Origin: Acidobacteriaceae bacterium
GTDB lineage: Bacteria; Acidobacteriota; Terriglobia; Terriglobales; Acidobacteriaceae
DNA: 64,000 nt
Direction: 5' to 3'
NCBI GenBank assembly: GCA_903642235.1
Contig: CAHJWL010000001.1
Span: forward strand, 372,001-436,000
This document shows, piece after piece, positions 9,171 through 17,333 of this stretch (position 1 is the stretch's first letter; each line of letters begins with the position of its first letter). A model generated the notes under the pieces. That model was not told the origin of the DNA. It saw only the letters and a list, made by a program, of their open reading frames with translations, and made no database searches. The position numbers were made by a program, and so were the translations under genes.

Positions 9171-9905
9171 ATGCGATCCACACCTCCGTCCCGCCGTCGT
9201 CTCTCCGGTCTCGCTGCCGTTGCCGTCCTTGTAGCGGCTCACTCCGCACACGCCGCGGACAAGAAAGCCCCGCCGGCCCGGGCCGCCGGCCAGTACATCG
9301 CCTTCGACGCACACGAAAAAGAGCACGTCACCGTCGCCGCCGATCCCTGCGACGACCCCAAAAACTGTGACTTCTTCCGCCTGCCCTACATCCAGCACGG
9401 CTTTCTGCCGGTACGCGTCGTCGTCACAAACGATGGCGATCGCGCGCTTTCGCTCGACGACGTACGCATCCAGTTCATCTCTGAAAACAAGGACGTCATC
9501 CCCGCCGCCACACTCGAAGACATCAACCGCCGCCTCTTCTCAAAGCGCAGCGCCCAGGGCACAAAAATTCCCGGCCTGCCCTATCCCGTCACCATCCACC
9601 ACACCCCGGTCGACAAGAAAGTCACGCAGGATGACACCGACTTCGGCTTTCCAAGCACCGTGGTGAACGCGCACGCATCGCTCTCCGGCTACCTCTTCTA
9701 CGACATCCGCGATCTCGATGACCCTGCCATGCGCGGCGCAGAGATCTACGTCAAGGAGATCAAGCCGCTCGCCGGCGGCCAGCAGCTCTTCGCCTTCAGC
9801 ATCCCCCTCGATAAGTGGCTCGCCGCACAGCCAAAGAAAGAAAAGAAGCCGGCGCTCACGCCAGCCGACGACAAATCACCATCCGCCAGCGACGACAGGA
9901 AGTAG
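9171..9905 (+). CDS. Exported hypothetical protein
   Basis: I do not recognise a named family. The 244-residue product starts at ATG 9171 with a signal peptide (RRRLSGLAAVAVLVAAHSAHA, cleavage near 28). The mature part opens with AHEKEHVTVAADPCDDPKNC, which contains two Cys that may form a disulfide, and looks mainly beta-stranded (VRVVVTNDGDRALSLDDVRIQF resembles an Ig-like fold). The last 25 residues are Lys/Pro/Asp-rich and probably disordered. The upstream part of the frame overlaps waaA on the other strand and is unlikely to be translated. It is divergent from waaA across 136 bp. Confidence 0.75.
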   Translation: MRSTPPSRRRLSGLAAVAVLVAAHSAHAADKKAPPARAAGQYIAFDAHEKEHVTVAADPCDDPKNCDFFRLPYIQHGFLPVRVVVTNDGDRALSLDDVRIQFISENKDVIPAATLEDINRRLFSKRSAQGTKIPGLPYPVTIHHTPVDKKVTQDDTDFGFPSTVVNAHASLSGYLFYDIRDLDDPAMRGAEIYVKEIKPLAGGQQLFAFSIPLDKWLAAQPKKEKKPALTPADDKSPSASDDRK

Positions 9906-9989
9906 CCAGCCCGGACGATCAGCTCCTTCCTCCGGCCCGCGCGCAGCCGAGCCAGAGGTCGTATCCTAGAGGTAGGAGCGACCCCGATC

Positions 9990-10484
9990 ATGCACACAGA
10001 GCCACTCCGTATCCGCCTCGCCACGCCGCAGGACGTTCCCACTATTCTCGGCTTCATTCATGAGCTCGCCATCTATGAGCAGGAGCCCGATGCCGTGCGC
10101 GCCACCGCGGCTGATCTCTACCGCGACGGCTTCGGCCCCGTTCCGCGCTTTCACGTCTTCCTCGCGGAGTGGCTGGGCAAGCCCGCCGGCTTCGCGCTGT
10201 ACTTCTACAACTACTCCACTTGGCAGGGCCACCACGGTATCCATCTCGAAGACCTCTTCGTTCATCCCGAGTTCCGCAAGCGCGGCATCGGCAAGGCCCT
10301 GCTCGCCAAAGTAGCCGGCATCGCCGTCGTCGAAGGCTGCCCGCGCCTGGAGTGGAACGTACTCGACTGGAACAAGCCCGCCATCGACTTCTACCACGAG
10401 ATGGGCGCGCAGCTGTCAAGCGACTGGCGCATCATGCGCGTCACCGGCGACGCCCTCTGCGCTCTCTCCGAGCGGTGCGACTGA
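9990..10484 (+). CDS. GNAT family N-acetyltransferase
   Basis: A 164-residue GNAT protein. The acetyl-CoA site is visible as LFVHPEFRKRGIGKALL (residues 87-103), and the C-terminal WNVLDWNKPAIDFYHEMGA is the usual motif B. The pattern resembles the diamine/spermidine acetyltransferase (SAT1-like) branch, for example IHELAIYEQEPDAV near the start and YNYSTWQGHHGIHLEDLF. The substrate cannot be fixed from sequence. It ends one base before the trmFO start, so the two are probably co-translated. Confidence 0.92.
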   Translation: MHTEPLRIRLATPQDVPTILGFIHELAIYEQEPDAVRATAADLYRDGFGPVPRFHVFLAEWLGKPAGFALYFYNYSTWQGHHGIHLEDLFVHPEFRKRGIGKALLAKVAGIAVVEGCPRLEWNVLDWNKPAIDFYHEMGAQLSSDWRIMRVTGDALCALSERCD

Positions 10485-10485
10485 G

Positions 10486-11889
10486 GTGAGCCAGAGCTCT
10501 CGCCCCAAAAAGATCAGAGTCATCGGCGGCGGCCTTGCCGGACCCGAAGCCGCCCTCCAGGCCGCCTCCCTCGGCTGCCAGGTCACCCTCTACGAGATGC
10601 GTCCGCACCGCTCGACCGAGGCCCATCAAACCTCCGACTTCGCCGAGCTCGTCTGCTCCAACTCGCTCAAGAGCGAAAGCGAGTTCTCCGCTCCCTGGCT
10701 GCTCAAGCAGGAGATGCGCCAAGCCGGCAGCTTCCTTTTGCTCGATGCCGACGCAACCGCTGTTCCCGCGGGCCATGCCCTCGCTGTTGACCGGCAGCAG
10801 TTCTCGATGAGAGTAGCAGCCCGCATCGCCGCCGAGCCCCGCATCACCGTTCTGCGCGAAGAGGTCACCCTTCTCGACGAGGCCGACGACGACACCATCA
10901 CCATCCTCGCCAGCGGCCCGCTCACCAGCGCTCCGCTCGCCGCCGAGCTCCAGCGCCTCACCGGCTCCCATCACCTCGCCTTCTATGACTCCATCTCGCC
11001 CATCGTCGACGCCACCACCATCGACATGGAGAAGGTCTACTTCGCCGCGCGCTGGGACAAAGGCACAGCCGACTACATCAACTGCCCCTTCACCAAAGAG
11101 GAGTACGACTGCTTTCTCGACGCCCTTACTTCCGCCGAAAAGATCGAAGCGAAAGCCTGGGAAGAACTACCAGCCGATAGGCGGCCGGAGCATCTGGCCG
11201 CTGCTCCTGCACCTGCCGCATCGCAGCTCCAGTACTTCGAAGGCTGCCTCCCGATCGAAGAGACCGCCCGCCGCGGCCGCGATACCCTCCGCTTCGGCCC
11301 CATGAAGCCCGCCGGTCTCACCAATCCGAAGACCGGCCGCTGGCCCTACGCCGCCGTGCAACTGCGCCAGGAAAACCTGCGCGCCGACTCCTACAACCTC
11401 GTCGGCTTTCAGAACCACCTCAAGTTCGGCGAGCAGGCCCGCGTCCTTCGCCTCATCCCCGGCCTCGAGCACGCCACCTTCCTGCGCTTCGGCCAGATTC
11501 ATCGCAACACCTACATCCACGCGCCCTCGCTGCTCACCGAGACCCTGCAACTCAAACAACATCCGCGCATCCTCATCGCGGGCCAGCTCTCCGGTGTCGA
11601 GGGCTATACCGAGTCCATCGCCAGCGGCCTGCTCGCAGGCCGGTATGCCGCCGCCCTCGCCCACGGCCGGCAGCCCACGCCCGCGCCGCGCGCGAGCGCC
11701 AACGGCTCTCTCTCGCACTACATCACCCACGCCGAAACGAAGCGCTTCCAGCCCGCCAACATCACCTTCGACCTCCTGCCTCCGCTCGAAGAGGACTTGC
11801 GCAAGCGCATCCGTGACAAAAAGGAGCGCCACCGCCTGCAGTGCGAGCGAGCCCTTGCCGCCTGGTCCGCCTGGCTCGCGCAGGGCTGA
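10486..11889 (+). CDS. trmFO: Folate-dependent tRNA U54 methyltransferase TrmFO
   Basis: TrmFO makes 5-methyluridine at position 54 of tRNA using methylenetetrahydrofolate and FAD. The FAD-binding GGGLAGPEAA is at residues 14-23, followed by TLYEMRP, SDFAELVCSNS and AVDRQQF, typical of TrmFO. The 467-residue length is normal. The start is GTG 10486, directly after the GNAT stop. The C-terminal HYITHAETKRFQPANITFDLLPPL is also conserved in this family. Use of TrmFO in place of TrmA is common outside the gamma-proteobacteria. Confidence 0.97.
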   Translation: MSQSSRPKKIRVIGGGLAGPEAALQAASLGCQVTLYEMRPHRSTEAHQTSDFAELVCSNSLKSESEFSAPWLLKQEMRQAGSFLLLDADATAVPAGHALAVDRQQFSMRVAARIAAEPRITVLREEVTLLDEADDDTITILASGPLTSAPLAAELQRLTGSHHLAFYDSISPIVDATTIDMEKVYFAARWDKGTADYINCPFTKEEYDCFLDALTSAEKIEAKAWEELPADRRPEHLAAAPAPAASQLQYFEGCLPIEETARRGRDTLRFGPMKPAGLTNPKTGRWPYAAVQLRQENLRADSYNLVGFQNHLKFGEQARVLRLIPGLEHATFLRFGQIHRNTYIHAPSLLTETLQLKQHPRILIAGQLSGVEGYTESIASGLLAGRYAAALAHGRQPTPAPRASANGSLSHYITHAETKRFQPANITFDLLPPLEEDLRKRIRDKKERHRLQCERALAAWSAWLAQG

Positions 11890-11955
11890 GAGCCGCCACG
11901 AGCAGAAGCAAACACCCCGCTCTTTCTGGAACCGCTTCGGGTCGGTCTGCATCTC

Positions 11956-12771
11956 ATGGCCGGGAGCGACACGGCTCCGATCCAGAGGCAAGCCTGCGTG
12001 CGATCAGTATTGACAAACTTCTTCGGCTTCCTCGGGCAGGTGACTCTGTTCGGCATCGCGGCCATTCGTGATGTCTTCCGCCCTCCCTTCGAGTTCGAGT
12101 ACTTGATGAATCAGATGTACGAGGTCGGCGTCGGCTCTCTCTCGCTGATGCTTACCTCCGGCTTTGCCCTGGGCGTCGTCATGACGCTCCATACGCGCAG
12201 CACTCTGGTCCAGTTTGGCGCGGAGGCGCAGATTCCGGCCTTCCAGGCCATGGCCTTCTTCAATGAGATCGGCCCGCTCGTCGCCGGTCTTCTGCTCTCC
12301 GGCCGCGTCGGCGCGGGCATCGGGGCAGAGCTCGCCAACATGCGCGCTACCGAACAGATCGACGCTATCGAAACCCTTTCGGTCGACTCCTTCAAGTTCC
12401 TCGTCGTGACCCGCGTCATCGCCTGCACCGTCATGCTTCCACTGCTTACAATCTTCATGGACGCAGCCGGTATGTTCGGTGGCTTCGCCTCCGAACACAT
12501 CACCTCCAATCTCAGCTGGCAGCTCTACATCACCCGTGCCTTCAGCAATCTTGCAGTTGCCAACTTCATCCCGCCCACCCTCAAAACAGCCGTCTTCGGC
12601 TATCTCATCGGCACCATCTCCTGCTTCTTCGGCTACAACACGAACCGTGGCTCAGATGGCGTTCGCAGCGCCTCCACCAACAGCGTCGTGGTCTCCTCGC
12701 TGGTCGTCATCCTTGCCGATGTCCTGCTCGTCAAGCTCATCTTCTTCGTCTTCCCAGATCGGGCCATATGA
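11956..12771 (+). CDS. mlaE: ABC transporter permease, MlaE family
   Basis: MlaE-type permease of an MCE lipid transport system in the inner membrane. Family features are GFALGVVMTLHTRSTLVQFGAE, FFNEIGPLVAGLLLSGRVGAGIGAELANMRATEQIDA (the conserved coupling region, residues 96-135) and FGYNTNRGSDGVRSAS near the C-terminus. At least five membrane segments are visible. ATG 11956 gives 271 residues; a GTG at 11998 in the same frame would start just before LTNFFGFLGQVTLFG and is a credible alternative. The stop overlaps mlaF as ATGA. Confidence 0.94.
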   Translation: MAGSDTAPIQRQACVRSVLTNFFGFLGQVTLFGIAAIRDVFRPPFEFEYLMNQMYEVGVGSLSLMLTSGFALGVVMTLHTRSTLVQFGAEAQIPAFQAMAFFNEIGPLVAGLLLSGRVGAGIGAELANMRATEQIDAIETLSVDSFKFLVVTRVIACTVMLPLLTIFMDAAGMFGGFASEHITSNLSWQLYITRAFSNLAVANFIPPTLKTAVFGYLIGTISCFFGYNTNRGSDGVRSASTNSVVVSSLVVILADVLLVKLIFFVFPDRAI

Positions 12772-13544
12772 CGGACGAACAGAGACCGGCGTCCCCGGAT
12801 AACAACACGCCCGCGCTTGCCTTTGACGGTGTCTCCAAAAGCTTCGGTGATCGCAAGATCCTCGATAACATCTCATTCTCCATCGGAACCGGTGAGGTTC
12901 TCTGCATCCTCGGCCGCAGCGGAACCGGAAAGAGCGTCACGCTGAAGCTGATGATCGGCCTGCTCAAAGCTGATGCAGGCAAAGTGCTTGCCATGGGCGA
13001 CGATGTCGCGACCCTCGACGGGGTCGGCCTGTCGAAGATGCGGAGAAAGATGGGCTTTCTCTTCCAGAGCGCCGCTCTGTTTGACTCGCTGTCCGTCTGG
13101 GATAATCTCGCTCTTCCACTGCATCGCCTGAACCAGACACGATCGCCCGGAGAGATCAAAGACGCCGTCGAAGAGGCGCTCGAGCAGGTCGGTCTTGAGA
13201 AGGATGGCGGCAAGATGCCGGGGGCGCTCTCGGGTGGTATGCAGAAGCGCGCCGGCCTTGCCCGCGCTCTGGTCCTTCATCCGCAAGTCCTGCTCATCGA
13301 TGAACCATCCAGCGGGCTCGACAGAATTACTGCGTCCGAGATCGATGATCTTCTGCTCAAACTCAAGACGGAACAGCACACGACCATGGCAGTCGTAACA
13401 CACGACATCCACGGCGCTCGCCGTCTCGCGGATAAGTTCGTCGTCCTCGATCAATCCAGGCTGCTCGCCTTCGGCACGCCCGGGGAGCTGGATGCGCGGG
13501 GGGATCAGCACCTGAATCAATTCATCTCGGAGACCGGTCAATGA
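12768..13544 (+). CDS. mlaF: ABC transporter ATP-binding protein, MlaF family
   Basis: ATPase of the MCE lipid transporter. Walker A GRSGTGKS is near residues 45-52, the signature ALSGGMQKRAGLARAL near 152-167, and Walker B VLLIDEP near 171-177. The LSGGMQKR form of the signature is characteristic of MlaF. At 258 residues it is a standard single ATPase domain. It is coupled at both ends through 4-base ATGA overlaps to mlaE and mlaD, consistent with a fixed complex stoichiometry. Confidence 0.96.
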   Translation: MTDEQRPASPDNNTPALAFDGVSKSFGDRKILDNISFSIGTGEVLCILGRSGTGKSVTLKLMIGLLKADAGKVLAMGDDVATLDGVGLSKMRRKMGFLFQSAALFDSLSVWDNLALPLHRLNQTRSPGEIKDAVEEALEQVGLEKDGGKMPGALSGGMQKRAGLARALVLHPQVLLIDEPSSGLDRITASEIDDLLLKLKTEQHTTMAVVTHDIHGARRLADKFVVLDQSRLLAFGTPGELDARGDQHLNQFISETGQ

Positions 13545-14929
13545 ACGTTCGAAACGTAGGCGTCGGCATCCTCGTCACCGTCGCGATCGCCCTCTTTGGC
13601 GCGGGCCTGTTCCTGATCGGCAACCAGCACAAGGCATTTCGCCGCCACTTGGACCTCTACACGGAACTGGCCAACGTAGATGGCATCGCAAAAGGGTCCA
13701 AGATTCGCGTGGACGGCATGGACGCAGGGCAGGTCCAGGACGTGCTCATTCCTTCTTCGCCGGCTCACAAGTTCCGTTTGAAGTTGAACGTGGATGATCG
13801 TCTGCACGGGCTTGTTCGCTCGGACTCCATCGTCTCGGTCGAGACCGAAGGCCTGGTCGGCGACAAGTTCCTTTTGATCCGGAACGGCAGTGAACGCTCG
13901 CCGGAGGCAGCCCCGGAGTCCACCTTGCCCAGCAAGGAGCCTTTTGAGATCGGCAAGATGCTCGAACAGGCGAACGGTCTGCTGACGCAGGTCGGCGGAA
14001 CCATTCAGCACGTCAATGGAACCATCACCGATGTCCAGGGCCGTCTCGATGGCGCCCTCAATGCCGTCACCACGACCGTTAACAATACGAACGGCGTCGT
14101 CACCGACATCCGGCACGGCAAGGGAACAGCCGGGCTTCTCCTCGAAGACCCGAAGACGGCAGCGGACGTGCAGCAGATTGTTGACAACACGCGTGACGCC
14201 ACCGGCAGCCTGAACGCCACGGTCAAGCAGGTGAATGGCATCGTCGGCGACGTGCAGCAGCGCCAGCTCGTCGCCAAGGTCGATGACACCCTGAACAGCA
14301 CGAAGAGTGCAACGGCACAGCTTGACCAGGCCTCGCAGCAGGTCAACAAGACCCTCGGAAGCGCCTTTGCGCCGGACCAGTACGGTCAGGATGCCGGAAC
14401 CAATCTGCAGCAATCGCTCACCAGCGTAAAAGAAGCAACCGGCAACCTCGCCGACGACACCGAAGCCCTCAAGCATGAGTTCTTCTTCAAAGGCTTCTTT
14501 AAGAAGCGGGGCTACGACAACCTCGATCATCTCCCGGTCGAGCCCTATCGGAGCGGCAAGGTGCTCGGAAAGCTTGCGCAGGATCGGCAATGGATCGGCG
14601 CCTCCGCCCTGTTTGAGCTACACCCTGACGGCACCGAGACCCTCTCCGCCGCCGGCCGCCAGCAGCTCGACGAGGCCGCCAGCCGTATCAACGGCCTCTA
14701 CGATAGTCCGCTGATCGTTGAAGGCTACGGAGACAGCACAGGGTCCCCTGGCGCAACGCTGGTGCGCTCCCGGCAGAGAGCCGTCGTCGTGCGAGGCTAC
14801 CTGCAGACCCGCTTTCAGCTTGCCTCGAAAGACACCGGCATCATCGGTCTCAGCGCCACACCACCCGGCGCTGCAGGCCGGTCGAACTGGGACGGCATCT
14901 GCCTCGTTCACCTCAGCAGCCCGAAGTGA
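13541..14929 (+). CDS. mlaD: MCE-domain lipid-binding protein with OmpA-like C-terminus
   Basis: The 462-residue protein has a single N-terminal membrane helix (residues 7-27), then an MCE domain (about 38-115, including VDGIAKGSKIRVDGMDAGQV and IVSVETEGLVGDKFLLI), then a long helical region (130-330) with repeated QVNG/VNGT units, and finally a segment from about 365 that resembles OmpA/MotB peptidoglycan-binding domains (LIVEGYGDSTGS, SRQRAVVVRGYLQTRF). The canonical NxxLSxxRA motif is only partly kept (Asn is Thr, Leu is Arg). MlaE and MlaF are encoded just upstream. No mlaB or mlaC is adjacent. Confidence 0.88.
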   Translation: MNVRNVGVGILVTVAIALFGAGLFLIGNQHKAFRRHLDLYTELANVDGIAKGSKIRVDGMDAGQVQDVLIPSSPAHKFRLKLNVDDRLHGLVRSDSIVSVETEGLVGDKFLLIRNGSERSPEAAPESTLPSKEPFEIGKMLEQANGLLTQVGGTIQHVNGTITDVQGRLDGALNAVTTTVNNTNGVVTDIRHGKGTAGLLLEDPKTAADVQQIVDNTRDATGSLNATVKQVNGIVGDVQQRQLVAKVDDTLNSTKSATAQLDQASQQVNKTLGSAFAPDQYGQDAGTNLQQSLTSVKEATGNLADDTEALKHEFFFKGFFKKRGYDNLDHLPVEPYRSGKVLGKLAQDRQWIGASALFELHPDGTETLSAAGRQQLDEAASRINGLYDSPLIVEGYGDSTGSPGATLVRSRQRAVVVRGYLQTRFQLASKDTGIIGLSATPPGAAGRSNWDGICLVHLSSPK

Positions 14930-15270
14930 AGCTGTGCTCCTCGCCGGCCCTGCAACGGCCGGCCTCACACCGGAGATGTCCTCCCGACCCTGAGCCTGCC
15001 GAAGGACAGGCTCCCCATACCTCGCTCGGCCTGGCAATCGACTCAAAAGCGTTGCCCTCAAACCTAGAACCGAGGAGTGCGCCCGGTATCCATCAGAAGA
15101 ACCTCAACAACTCGTGGCGCAACCAGCCTGCGCACTCACGTAAAGTGAAACAAGACTCGGACGAAGGGACCTCAGAGTTGCAGATAGTCCGGCCACGCAA
15201 CCGGTACGCTCCTAACCTATCCTGCCTTCTTTGAAGACTTTAGAAGCAAAGTACGGGGGGGGAGGGTAAC
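14930..15270. other. Intergenic region between convergent mlaD and der
   Basis: This 341-bp stretch holds no convincing gene. Two hairpins lie near the mlaD stop: GCCGGCC/GGCCGGC at 14943-14963 (7-bp stem, 7-base loop) and GAGCCTG/CAGGCTC at 14992-15013 (7-bp stem, 8-base loop). The second resembles the widespread short palindromic repeat in many bacteria that contains CCTGAGCCTG. Neither is followed by a strong T-run, so termination here may be weak or factor-dependent. An 8-base G run lies at about 15256-15263, next to the der stop. Confidence 0.6.
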
Positions 15271-17205
15271 CTACTCCGTCTTCTTCTTCTTGTTGCGCGC
15301 CTTCACCTTGAACCAGATCGGACTGCCGATGAACCCGAAGGCATCCCGAATCTGATTGGCAAGGAAGCGCTCGAACGAGAAGTGCAGCTTCACGTCCTTG
15401 TCGGTAAAGAGCACAAAGGTCGGCGGCGCCACCGCTGCCTGCGTCATGTAGTAAATCCGCACCCGCTTGGACATCGGCACGGACGCCTTCTGGAAGTCCA
15501 CACGATCGAGGAATCGATTCATCTGGCCGGTCGAGACGCGCTTGCGCCGCTCGCGCGCAACCAGCTCCACCTTCTTGAAGACCTGGCTGACGTTGATGCC
15601 TTCAGACGCCGAGATGAAAAGCAGCGGCGCATAGTCCAGATACTTCAGCGCGTCGTGTACCTGCTGCTCGTACACCTTCGCGTCCACGACCGGCTTGCCA
15701 TCGTACAGCCGCAACCCGTCCGGCCCGGCCTTGGTCATCAGGTCCCACTTGTTGACCACCACGATGACGCTTCGCCCGCTCTCATGCGCGTAGCCGCCGA
15801 TGTTCGCGTCGAGCGCCGTCACGCCCTCGGTCGCGTCGATCAGCAGCAGACTCACGTCGGCGGCCTCGAGGTGCTTGCGCGCCATGATGACCGAAAGCTT
15901 CTCCGCCATCAGCTTGGTCTTGCCCTTGCGCCGGATACCCGCCGTGTCCACAAACCGGAAGCTATGCCCCCCACGCTCCACCACCTCATCCACAGCATCC
16001 CGCGTGGTACCTGCGATCGGCGAGACGATGGCGCGATTCGATCCGGTGAGCGCATTCAGCAGCGTGCTCTTGCCAACGTTCGGCCTGCCGATGATGGCAA
16101 TCTTAGTCTCGGTCTGGACGAAGTCGCCATGGGTCCGCAATGTGCGCGGCCGCGGCGCATCCCCGTCCTCCTCACTGAGATCTCGTGGATCGACAGGAGC
16201 CTCGATCGGGCCGTCCTCGTCCTCCTCTTCCTCGTCGTCGATGGTCAGCATGCGCTCCGGCTCGAGCTCGAGCGCCGCAGGCAGAATGTCAAAGACCTCG
16301 TCGAGCAGATCGCCAATGCCCGAGCCGTGCTCGGCGGAGATAGGAAGAACGTTCTTGAAGCCAAGCCGGCGGAAGTTCTCGGCTGACGGCAGCAGTTCGG
16401 CCGTGTCCATCTTGTTCACGGCGAGGAAGCAGGGCTTGCCGCCGCGCAGCAGCAGCCGCGCGAGCTCAAGATCCGGCGAGGCGAGCTCCGTTCGGCCGTC
16501 GACGACCATCACGATAGCGTCTGCCTCGTCCAGCGCCACCTGCGCCTGGCGGAAGATCTCGCTGGGAATGAGAGCCTCGTCATCCGGCACCACGCCACCG
16601 GTGTCGACCAGCCGCACATCGCGTCCGCTCCACTCGACCTCGCCGTAGATGCGATCGCGCGTGATGCCGGGCTCGTCGCCGACGATAGATCGACGCGTGC
16701 CCGTGAGGCGATTGAAGAGCGTCGACTTGCCAACATTGGGCCGGCCGCAGATCGCGACCAGCGGCAGAGAGTTGTTGTACTCGAGATCTGGATCGACACC
16801 GAGACCACCGCCCACGCCGACCTGATTGCGCTTCTTCACAGCGGAGCCGGCAAGTGATGTGGTGAGATCCTCGCTGATGCGCTCAGCCTCGCGCCATTGC
16901 TGCTCATCGAGATCGACTGCGGCACGAGGGCGATTGGCGGAGATGCGGCCTGTCGTTCGCTTCGGCGGTGCTCCCTCAGGCGCGATGGTCTGCTTGCGCT
17001 CGAACTCAGGCGAGCGACGCGGCGTCTTTGCGGCCTTTTCTGCGGCCGCCTGTTTCGTGGCGATCTTCTTGCGGTTCTTCGGCGAGGCCCCGGTCACGGC
17101 GGTGCCGGTCTTCTTCTTCGATGGATTCTTGCCCAGCTTCGGCCGCGTGCTCGCCTGCCGGTGCTTCTTGCCCATCCGCTTCTTCTCTTCACGCCTCGGT
17201 GCCAT
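15271..17205 (-). CDS. der: Ribosome-associated GTPase Der (EngA)
   Basis: Der has two tandem GTPase domains and acts in 50S ribosome assembly. The first P-loop GRPNVGKS is near residues 154-161, the second near 373-380, followed by the KH-like C-terminal domain ending in KARNKKKK. The 644 residues exceed the usual 430-490: there is an extra 145-residue N-terminus rich in Lys/Arg, and the linker between the GTPase domains (about 316-366) is strongly acidic (DDEEEEDEDG). GAGGAA 5 bases before ATG 17205 supports this long start. It is divergent from dinG. Confidence 0.95.
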   Translation of the reverse strand: MAPRREEKKRMGKKHRQASTRPKLGKNPSKKKTGTAVTGASPKNRKKIATKQAAAEKAAKTPRRSPEFERKQTIAPEGAPPKRTTGRISANRPRAAVDLDEQQWREAERISEDLTTSLAGSAVKKRNQVGVGGGLGVDPDLEYNNSLPLVAICGRPNVGKSTLFNRLTGTRRSIVGDEPGITRDRIYGEVEWSGRDVRLVDTGGVVPDDEALIPSEIFRQAQVALDEADAIVMVVDGRTELASPDLELARLLLRGGKPCFLAVNKMDTAELLPSAENFRRLGFKNVLPISAEHGSGIGDLLDEVFDILPAALELEPERMLTIDDEEEEDEDGPIEAPVDPRDLSEEDGDAPRPRTLRTHGDFVQTETKIAIIGRPNVGKSTLLNALTGSNRAIVSPIAGTTRDAVDEVVERGGHSFRFVDTAGIRRKGKTKLMAEKLSVIMARKHLEAADVSLLLIDATEGVTALDANIGGYAHESGRSVIVVVNKWDLMTKAGPDGLRLYDGKPVVDAKVYEQQVHDALKYLDYAPLLFISASEGINVSQVFKKVELVARERRKRVSTGQMNRFLDRVDFQKASVPMSKRVRIYYMTQAAVAPPTFVLFTDKDVKLHFSFERFLANQIRDAFGFIGSPIWFKVKARNKKKKTE

Positions 17206-17333
17206 GGATTCCTCGAAAGCCTCAATCCTTAGAGTAGTCGCATTCGCGCAAAGACCGCGGCAAACGGGCTTCTTCGCCGTAGGCCAAGGGAGAAGGCAAA
17301 GCGAAGCGACGGCATATCATCAGAGAAGCCGCT

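Noticed and set aside
11890-11955. Minus-strand frame 11167-11991 crossing trmFO and mlaE
   Set aside because: Shadow of trmFO; no conserved motifs and no ribosome site.
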